Shown here piece by piece: positions 7,153 through 14,730 of a stretch of 26,066 nucleotides of DNA. This DNA is from Chloroflexota bacterium (GTDB taxonomy: Bacteria > Chloroflexota > Dehalococcoidia > SAR202 > GCA-002694895). The DNA lies in contig PAZO01000006.1 in the NCBI GenBank assembly GCA_002715665.1, positions 17,670 to 43,735 on the forward strand, in the 5' to 3' direction. Every line of letters starts with the position of its first letter. Position 1 is the stretch's first letter. Made by a program: the position numbers and the translations under genes. The notes beneath the pieces were generated by a model that ran no database searches, was not told where the DNA came from, and was given only the letters and a program-made list of their open reading frames with translations.

Positions 7153-7168
7153 AAAAAGCCATTCGGCT
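7153..7168 (-). terminator. Possible weak terminator beyond maf (minus strand)
   Basis: On the minus strand AGCC-GAAT-GGCT is a 4-bp hairpin followed by a run of five T. The short stem makes it weak. It would end maf transcription after reading antisense through tRNA-Trp. The rest of the 145-base spacer at 7142-7286 shows no clear gene or promoter to me. Confidence 0.25.
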
Positions 7169-7286
7169 AGAGCTTCAGGATATGCTAGAATAATCTTTCA
7201 ATTGTAGTAAATCATGGCTTTATCAGTAGCTAATGTGACATTTGAGCATATTATTTGTTTAGATAATTAGTATTACTGAAGGAGAT

Positions 7287-7362
7287 AGGAGCGTAGCTCA
7301 GTTGGTAGAGCATTGGTCTCCAAAACCAAGGGTCAGGGGTTCGAGCCCTCTCGCTCCTGCCA
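7287..7362 (+). tRNA. tRNA-Trp (anticodon CCA)
   Basis: A 76-base cloverleaf. The acceptor stem is AGGAGCG (7287-7293) with CGCTCCT (7352-7358), discriminator G and an encoded CCA end (7360-7362). The D arm contains AGCTCAGTTGGTAGAGC. The anticodon stem TTGGT/ACCAA holds loop CTCCAAA with anticodon CCA. The T arm contains GGTTCGAGCC. CCA decodes UGG only, which argues against UGA being read as Trp in this organism. The last 30 bases overlap the 3' end of maf on the opposite strand. Confidence 0.96.
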
Positions 7363-8001
7363 TGATTCAATTAATTTGCAAATATTGTTTTTAGGCAGAT
7401 TTGTTTTTTCAATTACTTGATTTGATATTAATAATTCAATGAGATTACAGACAGGAAGTCCGACAATATTTAATTTACAACCAGTGTAATCCTCTACAGG
7501 AGAATTATTGTTATCTTGTATAGCGTATGCTCCGGCTTTGTCTAAAATGTCATTATTTTCTATATATTTGTAAATTTGAGAATTGTTCCAATTTTTAAAT
7601 TTTACTTTACTTTTTTTCACTAGGCTCGTAATAGATTTGTTATTAGTATTTAATACTGATATAGCTGTTATTACAAAATGAGTTTTATTATTTAGTTTTG
7701 TAATCATATCAATAGCAATTTTTTTATTTATTGGTTTTCCCAAAATTTCTTTCTCTAATGACACAATTGTATCTGAAGCAATTACGAATTCATTAAGAAT
7801 GTTATCGTTGTTTTTAACCTTAAATTCACTTGCTCTTATTACGTAGTCTACAGGAGATTCATTTAATACAGGTTTGGGCTCAGCGTCAGATGAGTTCAAA
7901 ATTTCAAAAGATAACCCTAGCATTTTACTCAACTCAATTCTTCGAGGTGATTTTGATGCTAATCCAAATTTTTTGTTTTGCTTTATTTGTATTTTATTCA
8001 A
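7333..8001 (-). CDS. maf: Maf-family nucleoside triphosphate pyrophosphatase
   Basis: A 222-residue Maf/YhdE-type house-cleaning enzyme that hydrolyses dTTP/UTP or modified nucleotides to the monophosphate. LASKSPRRIELS (14-25), ASDTIV with catalytic Asp77, LGKP (87-90), DKAGAYAIQD (154-163) and GLP (181-183) are all conserved. The final nine residues (WQEREGSNP) and the TGA stop are read from the complement of the tRNA-Trp 3' half, so the conserved domain ends before the overlap and the tail is probably dispensable. It is divergent from nadC with 45 bases between. The usual neighbours (radC, mreB) are absent. Confidence 0.92.
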   Translation of the reverse strand: MNKIQIKQNKKFGLASKSPRRIELSKMLGLSFEILNSSDAEPKPVLNESPVDYVIRASEFKVKNNDNILNEFVIASDTIVSLEKEILGKPINKKIAIDMITKLNNKTHFVITAISVLNTNNKSITSLVKKSKVKFKNWNNSQIYKYIENNDILDKAGAYAIQDNNNSPVEDYTGCKLNIVGLPVCNLIELLISNQVIEKTNLPKNNICKLIESWQEREGSNP

Positions 8002-8046
8002 TGAGTAAATATTATATTATCTCTGTAAAATTTTATTATAGTAATT

Positions 8047-8895
8047 ATGAATAATCCTTTATACGAACAAATAACATCATTGTCACCTGATTATATAAAA
8101 GAAAAATTTGATGAGTTTTTAATTGAAGATTCACCACAAGGAGATCCAACTTCAGATTTAACTGTAGATGATACAAAAACAGCTGTATCATATTTAGTTT
8201 GTGAAGATTCAGCAATTTTTTGCGGAAAACCAATTATAAAAGCTCTGAACCATTTTGAGACAACTATACTTTGCGAAGATGGAGACGAATTAACTCAAGG
8301 TCAAAAAATAGCTATTATAAAGGGGAATGCTAAAAGTTTATTGAGATATGAAAGAATTTTATTAAATTTACTTCAAAGATTAATAGGGATTTCTACTTTA
8401 ACTAGAAAATATGCAGATATAACGAAAGATAGCGGAATTAAGATTCTTGATACACGTAAAACTACTCCAGGGTTAAGATTATTTGAAAAATATGCAGTTA
8501 CTGTAGGAGGAGGTTATAATCATAGATTGAATTTATCAGAAGGTTTGTTAATTAAAGATAATCATTGGGTTGCCTCTTCTGATGATTTTTATAAAATTAT
8601 CCAAAATTATAATATGGAATATCCAATTCAAGTTGAAGTGGATCAAAAAGACCAACTAACTAAATTATTAGAATATAACATCGATGCAATATTGTTAGAT
8701 AATATGTCACCTGCATATGCTCAAGAATGCGTTCAAATAATAAGAAATGTAAATAAAAATATTTTTATAGAGATTTCAGGTGGAGTAACAATTGATAATT
8801 TGCCTGGATATTTAATTAAAGGTGTTGATGGAATATCTTCAGGTGCGCTTATTCATCAAGCTCAAAATACAAAAATAAAATTAGAATTTGAATAA
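8047..8895 (+). CDS. nadC: Nicotinate-nucleotide pyrophosphorylase (carboxylating)
   Basis: A 282-residue quinolinate phosphoribosyltransferase that makes nicotinate mononucleotide from quinolinate and PRPP in de novo NAD synthesis. SPQGDPTSDLT (29-39) opens the N-terminal domain. LDTRKTTPGLR (135-144), EKYAVTVGGGYNHR (147-160) and LIKDNHW (168-174) form the active site; LLDNM and EISGGV complete the barrel. Normal length. nadA and nadB are not in the window. Its stop lies one base from the RNase P RNA 3' end, transcribed the opposite way. Confidence 0.96.
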   Translation: MNNPLYEQITSLSPDYIKEKFDEFLIEDSPQGDPTSDLTVDDTKTAVSYLVCEDSAIFCGKPIIKALNHFETTILCEDGDELTQGQKIAIIKGNAKSLLRYERILLNLLQRLIGISTLTRKYADITKDSGIKILDTRKTTPGLRLFEKYAVTVGGGYNHRLNLSEGLLIKDNHWVASSDDFYKIIQNYNMEYPIQVEVDQKDQLTKLLEYNIDAILLDNMSPAYAQECVQIIRNVNKNIFIEISGGVTIDNLPGYLIKGVDGISSGALIHQAQNTKIKLEFE

Positions 8896-8896
8896 A

Positions 8897-9257
8897 TATT
8901 TTCAGGCGATCTATAAGCCGAGTTCTGTAGTTTTAAACTGACAGCTATCTATCTAGGCTTAATGTTGCCATTAAGCTCAAGCGGCCTACCCAAAGTACTT
9001 GGATATGAGATAATCCATTTCCTTTTATCTGGCCTTTCACTAAGTGGGGTTTACCATGCCTTTGTTGTTACCAACAAAGCGGTGAGCTCTTACCTCGCCT
9101 TTTCACCCTTACTATGATAATTCATAGCGGTATTTTTTCTGTGGCACTTTCCTTCAAGTTACCCTGACCAGCCGTTAACTGGCACTCTTCTCATTAGTGC
9201 TCGGACTTTCCTCTATATATCAGAAATATATAGCAGCTGTCCAATCGCCTGAATATA
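8897..9257 (-). ncRNA. rnpB: RNase P RNA, bacterial class A type
   Basis: The ribozyme that removes 5' leaders from pre-tRNAs. On the minus strand, GAGGAAAGTCC (9213-9203) and ACAGAACTCGGCTTA (8928-8914) are the universal conserved segments. The ends pair as helix P1: bases 9257-9244 against 8910-8897, with an almost perfect CAGGCGAT/ATCGCCTG core. About 361 nt, normal for type A. A TATAAT at 9271-9266 lies just upstream as a -10, but no good -35 precedes it. The exact ends are set from P1 and could shift by a few bases. Confidence 0.95.
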
Positions 9258-9276
9258 TTATGTGCATTATAATATA

Positions 9277-9300
9277 TATATGTAAATAAATTTACATATA
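9277..9300. repeat. 10-bp perfect inverted repeat between rnpB and the Fe-S carrier gene
   Basis: TATATGTAAA (9277-9286) and TTTACATATA (9291-9300) are exact reverse complements around TAAA. It lies in the divergent promoter region, just upstream of the presumed rnpB -10. It could be an operator. In such AT-rich sequence chance palindromes are common, so function is uncertain. The rest of the spacer to 9341 holds only AT-rich sequence. Confidence 0.35.
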
Positions 9301-9341
9301 ATTTATAATATAAAAATTAGTAATTATAAAAAATAAACTTT

Positions 9342-9710
9342 ATGCTAAATAAACCATCTGCCCAAAGAGATCAATCAGGTTCTTTAACTATAACAATTTC
9401 CCAAGACGCTGTTAAGCATATTAAAGAATTTGGCAAAGTTGAGGGTAAAAATGATACAAATCTTAGGGTTGCAGTTAAAGGTGGTGGTTGCTCTGGATTA
9501 ACTTATGTTTTAGAGTTGGCTGACAAAGCAAAAGAAAATGAAAAAATTATAACTGAAAACGGATTGGAATTGTATGTTGATAAAAAATCATATATTTTCC
9601 TTGCAGGCACAACACTTGAGTACCAAGGTGGATTAAATGGTAAAGGATTTGTGTTTAACAACCCTAATGCTAAAACAACTTGCGGTTGTGGTACTTCGTT
9701 TTCGGTATAG
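9342..9710 (+). CDS. A-type iron-sulfur cluster carrier (IscA/ErpA/HesB family)
   Basis: A 122-residue HesB-like protein that carries and delivers Fe-S clusters. The three ligands are Cys50 (GGGCSGL), Cys114 and Cys116 (TCGCGTSF), the invariant A-type pattern. The first 13 residues are an extra tail compared with E. coli IscA. It is followed six bases later by ygfZ, a protein needed for maturation of some Fe-S enzymes, so the pair forms an Fe-S unit. iscS/sufBCD are not visible. ErpA and IscA cannot be told apart here. Confidence 0.93.
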   Translation: MLNKPSAQRDQSGSLTITISQDAVKHIKEFGKVEGKNDTNLRVAVKGGGCSGLTYVLELADKAKENEKIITENGLELYVDKKSYIFLAGTTLEYQGGLNGKGFVFNNPNAKTTCGCGTSFSV

Positions 9711-9715
9711 ATATT

Positions 9716-10666
9716 ATGGAAAGTGACACGTCAAAAAAAGTTTATTTTCATCAACCTTCCAATTTGTCCTTTATAACAATCAAAGGCGCTGAAGCTTTAG
9801 ATTTATTAGATAGACTTACTACTAATGATTTAAGCTCTATTAAACCTATGGAACATATATATACTATTTTAACTTCTCCAAAAGGAAGAATGATTGATAT
9901 GTTAAGTGTTTTAAGATTAGATGACTATATCGTTTTAGGATGCTCAAAAAATGCTCTTAATTCTGTATTAGAATGGATTGATTTTTATACTTTCGGAGAG
10001 GACATTGAAATTATTTTAGATCAAAAAGATTATGAATCAAGCTTAGTAATTTTTGGTGATAATTCTATAGAATTGTTTAACAAAACATTTGATTTAGATA
10101 TGTCACTTTTGGAAGGAAAATCAATGTATGTTGCATTTAATTCATTGTCAGCAGGAAGAACCAAAATTTTAATTGTTAATAAAAAGTTTTATCATAAAAA
10201 TCATTATGAGATTTACTCCACTCATGATAATATTCAAGAATTAGTTTCTTATTTTGCTAAAACTCAAAACTTTGATTCTATATTGATGAACGATAATAAT
10301 TTTAATGATTACAGGATCATAAATAATATTCCTGCATATCCATCAGAAATAAATGAAGAATATAATCCACTTGAAGCTGGACTTAAAAAATATATAAGTT
10401 TCAACAAAGGTTGCTATGTAGGACAGGAAGTTATAACTAGATTAGAGAGTTACGAGAAAGTTCAGAATAAATTAGTTCTAATTAAAGCTCTCAAACCATT
10501 AGGTCCAGACATAACTTTTGAAGATACTATTATTGGGAAAATCACATCACATTCATCTGACACATATCATAGTGGTGCTTATAAATTAGCATATATGAAG
10601 AAAAAATTTTTAAACGACAAAAATGAAAATTTCGTAATACATAATCTAGATGATATAAATAATTAA
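9716..10666 (+). CDS. ygfZ: Folate-binding Fe-S maturation protein YgfZ (GcvT-like)
   Basis: A 316-residue GcvT-fold protein. KGCYVGQEV with Lys231, Cys233 and the Gln-Glu pair is the diagnostic YgfZ motif; Cys is essential in E. coli. The N-terminal half (LLDRLTTNDL, SPKGRMIDML) matches the folate-binding GcvT fold. The frame is open to 9680, but those 12 residues overlap the preceding gene and have no family match; the ATG at 9716 is preferred. It supports folate-dependent repair or assembly of certain Fe-S enzymes. It converges on fabL with four bases of overlap at the stops. Confidence 0.92.
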   Translation: MESDTSKKVYFHQPSNLSFITIKGAEALDLLDRLTTNDLSSIKPMEHIYTILTSPKGRMIDMLSVLRLDDYIVLGCSKNALNSVLEWIDFYTFGEDIEIILDQKDYESSLVIFGDNSIELFNKTFDLDMSLLEGKSMYVAFNSLSAGRTKILIVNKKFYHKNHYEIYSTHDNIQELVSYFAKTQNFDSILMNDNNFNDYRIINNIPAYPSEINEEYNPLEAGLKKYISFNKGCYVGQEVITRLESYEKVQNKLVLIKALKPLGPDITFEDTIIGKITSHSSDTYHSGAYKLAYMKKKFLNDKNENFVIHNLDDINN

Positions 10667-11412
10667 TTTATTAAGCTATAGCCACCATCTAATACAATAG
10701 TCTGACCTCTTATCATATCAGAATTATCACTACATAAAAAAATCACAAGATTTGCTATGTCATTTGTACTAATTGAACGACCGGCAGGGTTTTTTTCTTT
10801 GGCTGATAACATTTCTGATTCATTAGGGAAACTCTTAAGGGCATCTGTTTCAACTATACCTGCTGATATAGTATTAACTTTTATATTTTTATCGGCTAAT
10901 TCTACTGCGAGATACCTAGTAATGGATTCTAGTGATGCTTTAGAAGTTCCAACTAAAAAATAGTTTGGTAGGACTTTTTTAGATCCTAAGCTAGATATAT
11001 TTACAATCGAACCACCATTTTTCATAAGCTTTGAAGATTCAACTGATAATAACCATGGTGCTTTTGCGTTTATGTTGTATGTCCAATCCCAATGTTTAAT
11101 TTCTAATTCATATGATTTTTTATTAACACCTGAGGCTGCATTATTTACGAGAAAGTCCACAGACTTATATTTGGATTTAATGGTATTAAAAAAACTATTT
11201 ATTTGACTTGGTTCGTTTAAATTACATTTTATATAATCACAATCGACATTGTATTGAGTTATTTCTTGTTTGGTATTTTTTGCTTCTTCATGATTTCTTA
11301 CGTAGTTAAATATTATATTTGCACCAAGTTTGGCAAATTCAAGGCATATAGTTTTTCCAATACCACGGCTCCCACCAGTAACAATAATTGTTTTATTTTT
11401 AAAATAATTCAT
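10663..11412 (-). CDS. fabL: Enoyl-ACP reductase, FabL type (short-chain dehydrogenase)
   Basis: A 249-residue SDR that reduces trans-2-enoyl-ACP with NAD(P)H, the last step of each elongation cycle. TGGSRGIG (12-19) binds the cofactor. Instead of the Y-x3-K of ketoreductases it has Tyr151-x6-Lys158 (NYFLVGTSK), the arrangement of FabL. ELEIKHWDWTYNINAKA (102-118), SSLGS (140-144), TDALKSFPN and MIRGQTIVLDGG also match Bacillus FabL closely. It is last in the hadA-hadB-plsX-fabG-fabL operon, 25 bases after fabG. No fabI or fabK is in the window, so it may be the sole enoyl reductase (inference). Confidence 0.88.
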   Translation of the reverse strand: MNYFKNKTIIVTGGSRGIGKTICLEFAKLGANIIFNYVRNHEEAKNTKQEITQYNVDCDYIKCNLNEPSQINSFFNTIKSKYKSVDFLVNNAASGVNKKSYELEIKHWDWTYNINAKAPWLLSVESSKLMKNGGSIVNISSLGSKKVLPNYFLVGTSKASLESITRYLAVELADKNIKVNTISAGIVETDALKSFPNESEMLSAKEKNPAGRSISTNDIANLVIFLCSDNSDMIRGQTIVLDGGYSLIN

Positions 11413-11437
11413 GTTTACAAATTAAAAGATATAAAAT

Positions 11438-12181
11438 TTAAATTGCCATACCACCATCAACACTGATGATTTGTCCAGTCATATACTTTGCTTTCTCAGA
11501 ACATATAAACCCTGCTAAGTGAGATATGTCTTCAACTTCTCCAAAATGTCCTTGAGGGATCCAAGTCATAATGGTGTCTTTTTGCTCTTGTTTGAGTACA
11601 TCTACTGTTTCTGTGTTTATATATCCTGGGGTAATTGTATTTACGGTAATATTTCTTGTAGCCACTTCTTTGGCTAAAGATTTTGTAAATCCCATCATTC
11701 CAGCTTTTGAAGAAGAATAGTTAACCTGTCCAATGTTTCCTCTAATTCCAACAACTGAACCTATATTTAGTATTCTTCCCCATTTACTTTTTAGCATTGA
11801 TTTTAATGCAGGCTTAGTACAATAGAAAATACTGTCTAAATTAGTTCTTAAAACTCTTTCCCAAGCTTCGTCAGACATTCTAATCATTAAATTGTCGTCT
11901 ATAATACCTGCGTTGTTAACCAATATATCGATTGATCCAAATTCAGATATTGTTGTTTCTACTATATTGTAACAATCCTTCTTAATACTTACATTCCCTT
12001 GAATTATAAATGCTTTGACTTTGTAATCTTTTTCTATAATTTGTTTTAATTCTTCAGCTTCTTTTTTTGAAGAATTATAATTTATTGCAATATTATTTCC
12101 TTGTTTTGCAAGTTCTAGTGCTATAGCTTTCCCAATTCCTTTTGCAGCACCTGTAATTAATGCATTTTTATTGTTTTTCAT
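11438..12181 (-). CDS. fabG: 3-oxoacyl-ACP reductase
   Basis: A 247-residue SDR that reduces 3-ketoacyl-ACP with NADPH in type II fatty-acid synthesis. TGAAKGIG (10-17) is the cofactor loop, NNAG (89-92) follows, and the catalytic set is Ser142, Tyr155 and Lys159 (NYSSSK). The C-terminal GQIISVDGGMAI is typical of FabG. It overlaps plsX by 14 bases and is followed by fabL, so all are on one transcript. The operon context separates it from the many other SDR enzymes. Confidence 0.93.
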   Translation of the reverse strand: MKNNKNALITGAAKGIGKAIALELAKQGNNIAINYNSSKKEAEELKQIIEKDYKVKAFIIQGNVSIKKDCYNIVETTISEFGSIDILVNNAGIIDDNLMIRMSDEAWERVLRTNLDSIFYCTKPALKSMLKSKWGRILNIGSVVGIRGNIGQVNYSSSKAGMMGFTKSLAKEVATRNITVNTITPGYINTETVDVLKQEQKDTIMTWIPQGHFGEVEDISHLAGFICSEKAKYMTGQIISVDGGMAI

Positions 12182-13211
12182 TTGTTTTCTCTGTTGATAA
12201 TTGATTTATTTCTTTATTCATTTCTTCAATCATATTACTTTTTATCCATAAAATAATACTGTTTATTGCTTTTTCAACTGTTTGATGATTAGCTTTTCCA
12301 TGTCCGATTCCGACAACTCCATTTACACCAAATAATGGAGCAACCCCGTAAGTTTCGCCCACATTAAAGTAATTTAAAGCTTTATTAGATATTTCAAACT
12401 TAGTATTCTGATCTATGTATGTATCTAATTGTTCCTCTATAAAATCTTTAATTAAAAACCCAGCAGATTCTAATAATTTTAAGAGAATGTTACCAACAAA
12501 ACCGTCACAAACAACTACTTCAGCTTTATCATAAAACAAATCATTAGGCTCAATATTACCTACAAAATTTAAATTTGTATTTTCTATGAGTTCAAATGTG
12601 TCTTTTGTTAATTTATTCCCTTTACCTTTTTCACTTCCAACATTTAATATTGCAACTCTAGGGGAGTCGATTTCAAATGTATATTTTGAATATATTGATC
12701 CCAACACTGCGAAAGTTACGAGCTGGGAAGGTTTGCAGTCTACATTAGCACCTATGTCCAATATTACTGTATTTGGGGAACTTCCTATTATAGGACCCCC
12801 AACAGTTGGTCGTTCAATTCCATTCATCATACCAAGAGTTAAGGCTGAGGCTGCCATAGTTGCTCCAGTTGACCCCATTGATAATAACCCGTTTGCTTTT
12901 TTATTTTTTACAAGAAAAGAAGACACTGCTATCGATGATTTAGGTTTTTTCTTTAATCCAATAACAGGTTGTTCTCCGTCTTTAATTACACCCTCTGAAG
13001 GTACTATTGTTATCCTATTTGATTCAATGAATTCTAACGCGGAAGGTCCTAACATGCTTAGTGCATTTTTTATTTGGCTTTCATCCCCTACAAGCAGAAT
13101 AGATAAATCGTTATTTTTATTTACTGAATTTACTGCTCCTTTTACGATTTCGTTTGGAGCATTATCTCCACCCATCGCATCAATAGATATAGTTATATTA
13201 TTATCAATCAT
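12168..13211 (-). CDS. plsX: Phosphate acyltransferase PlsX
   Basis: A 347-residue peripheral-membrane enzyme that turns acyl-ACP into acyl-phosphate, the donor for PlsY in phospholipid synthesis. ISIDAMGGDNAPNEIVKG at the start, SMGSTGATMAAS (about 110-121) and the late VVCDGFVGNILLKLLE and GVNGVVGIGHG segments are characteristic. Normal length. In many bacteria plsX follows yceD-rpmF; here yceD-rpmF lie on the other strand across a divergent promoter, and plsX sits with the Had-like dehydratases upstream and fabG downstream. Confidence 0.96.
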   Translation of the reverse strand: MIDNNITISIDAMGGDNAPNEIVKGAVNSVNKNNDLSILLVGDESQIKNALSMLGPSALEFIESNRITIVPSEGVIKDGEQPVIGLKKKPKSSIAVSSFLVKNKKANGLLSMGSTGATMAASALTLGMMNGIERPTVGGPIIGSSPNTVILDIGANVDCKPSQLVTFAVLGSIYSKYTFEIDSPRVAILNVGSEKGKGNKLTKDTFELIENTNLNFVGNIEPNDLFYDKAEVVVCDGFVGNILLKLLESAGFLIKDFIEEQLDTYIDQNTKFEISNKALNYFNVGETYGVAPLFGVNGVVGIGHGKANHQTVEKAINSIILWIKSNMIEEMNKEINQLSTEKTNEKQ

Positions 13212-13249
13212 TTTTTTATTTAAAATTTATAAGTAAAAAGAATCATATA

Positions 13250-13642
13250 TTAAATCTTTACTGTAGCGTAACCCTTTACAGCTTCAGTTCCGTCTTTTTT
13301 TATGACAGCAATATTTAATTTAATCATGTTATTTTCAATGTTTGACACTGTACTGGTTGCAGTTATATCTTCATTCATGAATATAGGGAGTTTAAACTTG
13401 ATATCTATAGACCCTTTTTTCAACCATGCGTCTCCGAATTCACTGAATAAAAATTCACTCAAAAATGCACCTATCATCATTCCGTGAGCTATAGTTTCTT
13501 TAAACATAGATTTAGAAGCAAAATCTTGATTAATATGTATAGGGTTTTTATCCCCACTTGCCTCAGAATACATAATCACGTTATTTTGAGTAACTTTCAT
13601 AGAATGTGATTTTAATCTGTATCCTTGAGTATATTTTTTCAT
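13250..13642 (-). CDS. MaoC-like dehydratase, catalytic HadB-like subunit
   Basis: A 130-residue hot-dog-fold hydratase. YSEASGDKNPIHIN (25-38) gives the R-hydratase dyad Asp31 and His36, and FKETIAHGMM (47-56) the second signature. It overlaps the preceding gene, for a non-catalytic hot-dog partner, by four bases. Together they resemble the mycobacterial HadA/HadB dehydratase, which removes water from 3-hydroxyacyl-ACP. Since fabG, fabL and plsX follow and no fabZ is seen, I infer it does the FabZ step. A role as an R-specific enoyl-CoA hydratase is the main alternative. Confidence 0.82.
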   Translation of the reverse strand: MKKYTQGYRLKSHSMKVTQNNVIMYSEASGDKNPIHINQDFASKSMFKETIAHGMMIGAFLSEFLFSEFGDAWLKKGSIDIKFKLPIFMNEDITATSTVSNIENNMIKLNIAVIKKDGTEAVKGYATVKI

Positions 13643-14022
13643 GATATAAGCAAGTTACATTGAGATTTATGAGAAAGAGATTTTTGTGTGTTGTAGATGT
13701 TTATGTTAATTGAAATTATCCGATTCCCAGATCTAATTAAATTTTTAGTTATTTCGGCAAAAACATAAATTTTAGAATTTTGCTGTAATGGACATGAAAA
13801 TTCGATTTTTTGTGAAAGATGAATCGTTCCATCTGGTAGAGAGTATTTTTTAAATATTTCTCCAAAAACCAGAGCAGTTGGAAAAAATATAGGAGTATGC
13901 TTTGTTTTATTAATATTCCCTTCACTTTGTACACTTTTCATATACAAAGACAATAAATTTGAAGACAATATAATTTCGTCATCAATTAAAGTGGTATTTA
14001 TTTTTGCTTCACTTAATTTCAT
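13639..14022 (-). CDS. MaoC N-terminal-like hot-dog protein, HadA-like subunit
   Basis: A 127-residue protein resembling the N-terminal, substrate-binding half of MaoC/FAS1-type dehydratases. TPIFFPTALVFGEIF (43-57) and LSQKIEFSCPL (about 69-79) fit the fold, while the Asp-His catalytic dyad is missing. It is the first gene of the minus operon and its stop overlaps the start of the catalytic partner by four bases, which fits a heterodimer with a fixed 1:1 ratio. The assignment rests on the pairing as much as on the sequence. Confidence 0.65.
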   Translation of the reverse strand: MKLSEAKINTTLIDDEIILSSNLLSLYMKSVQSEGNINKTKHTPIFFPTALVFGEIFKKYSLPDGTIHLSQKIEFSCPLQQNSKIYVFAEITKNLIRSGNRIISININIYNTQKSLSHKSQCNLLIS

Positions 14023-14036
14023 TGGTCAAGGAACTA

Positions 14037-14058
14037 AATATATAATAAATTATATATT
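14037..14058. promoter_or_regulatory. AT-only palindrome in the hadA/yceD divergent promoter region
   Basis: AATATATAA (14037-14045) and TTATATATT (14050-14058) are exact inverted repeats around TAAA, the same centre as the repeat at 9277-9300. It includes TATAAT on both strands (14041-14046 plus, 14054-14049 minus), so it may simply be two opposed -10 elements serving the two lipid operons. No convincing -35 was found. Confidence 0.3.
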
Positions 14059-14089
14059 ATTTTATCTTAAGTTAATTTATTTTATATAT

Positions 14090-14488
14090 ATGATATATAA
14101 TCTTTCAGAAATGTTTAAGCAATCGCTTGGATTTAGCAAACAATTAGTAATAAATAATTCTAAGCATAACTATTACGACATCGGGAATGTTAAAGTACAA
14201 AAATCTGTGATTAATTTAACTAAAACTGACAAAGGTATATGGTTATCAGGCACGATTCCCGTATGCATTGAGTTGAATTGCTCAAGATGTTTAGAACATA
14301 TTGATCTTGATCTTGATATTAATTTGAATGAAGAATTCTTAGTTGATGATGGATTTATTAATGAAGATTCATTTACTATTGATAAAGATAATCATTTAAG
14401 ACTACATGAATGTTTAAGAGAATATATAATAATAAACATTCCTTTAAAACCAATTTGTTCGAAAAAATGTAAATTAATGAATTCCTAA
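14090..14488 (+). CDS. yceD: YceD/DUF177 family protein
   Basis: A 132-residue protein of the DUF177 family, linked in bacteria to 23S rRNA accumulation and co-transcribed with rpmF. CSRC (in NCSRCLEH) and CSKKC near the C-terminus supply four Cys, probably a zinc site; an acidic central stretch (LDLDLDINLNEEFLVDDG) is typical. The frame is open to 13991, but those 33 residues are an AT-rich read-through of the promoter region; the ATG at 14090 is preferred. No clear ribosome-binding site. rpmF follows 51 bases later, which supports the call. Confidence 0.8.
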   Translation: MIYNLSEMFKQSLGFSKQLVINNSKHNYYDIGNVKVQKSVINLTKTDKGIWLSGTIPVCIELNCSRCLEHIDLDLDINLNEEFLVDDGFINEDSFTIDKDNHLRLHECLREYIIINIPLKPICSKKCKLMNS

Positions 14489-14539
14489 GTAGTTTGTAAT
14501 CTGACAAATTTAATGTAATATATATCTTGGATTTTAAAT

Positions 14540-14719
14540 ATGGCACCATTACCTAAGAAAAAACATTCGAAAAAAAGAAAAAAAGACCGAGCTTCGCATT
14601 TCGGAATTAAAAACGTTCCTTTGACTAAATGTAATGAACCTGGATGTGACGCTTTCATTGTTCCGCATTCCGCTTGTCCTGAGTGTGGATTATATAAAAG
14701 TCAACAAATTTTAGATTAA
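14540..14719 (+). CDS. rpmF: Large ribosomal subunit protein bL32
   Basis: A 59-residue ribosomal protein. It begins MAPLPKKKHSKKRKKDRASH, the basic tail of L32, and has a zinc ribbon from two Cys pairs: CNEPGC (Cys31, Cys36) and CPEC (Cys46, Cys49). It is a zinc-dependent (C+) paralogue; whether a zinc-free copy exists elsewhere cannot be seen. The yceD-rpmF-fabD order is classic for lipid/ribosome operons. Confidence 0.95.
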   Translation: MAPLPKKKHSKKRKKDRASHFGIKNVPLTKCNEPGCDAFIVPHSACPECGLYKSQQILD

Positions 14720-14730
14720 TAGTATATATA

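Noticed and set aside
7142..7286. Small RNA or promoter upstream of tRNA-Trp
   Set aside because: GTGACA and TAGATA can be found, but with a 19-base spacing and no supporting structure; not convincing enough to list.
12586..13236. 216-codon plus-strand ORF antisense to plsX
   Set aside because: It lies wholly opposite conserved plsX codons and shows no recognisable domain; a shadow of the real gene. The same holds for the other long antisense frames over leuC, leuA and accDA.
13991..14089. N-terminal extension of yceD as a hydrophobic helix
   Set aside because: The 33 residues are a translation of the AT-rich divergent promoter and overlap the start of the hadA-like gene; DUF177 proteins begin near the Met at 14090.
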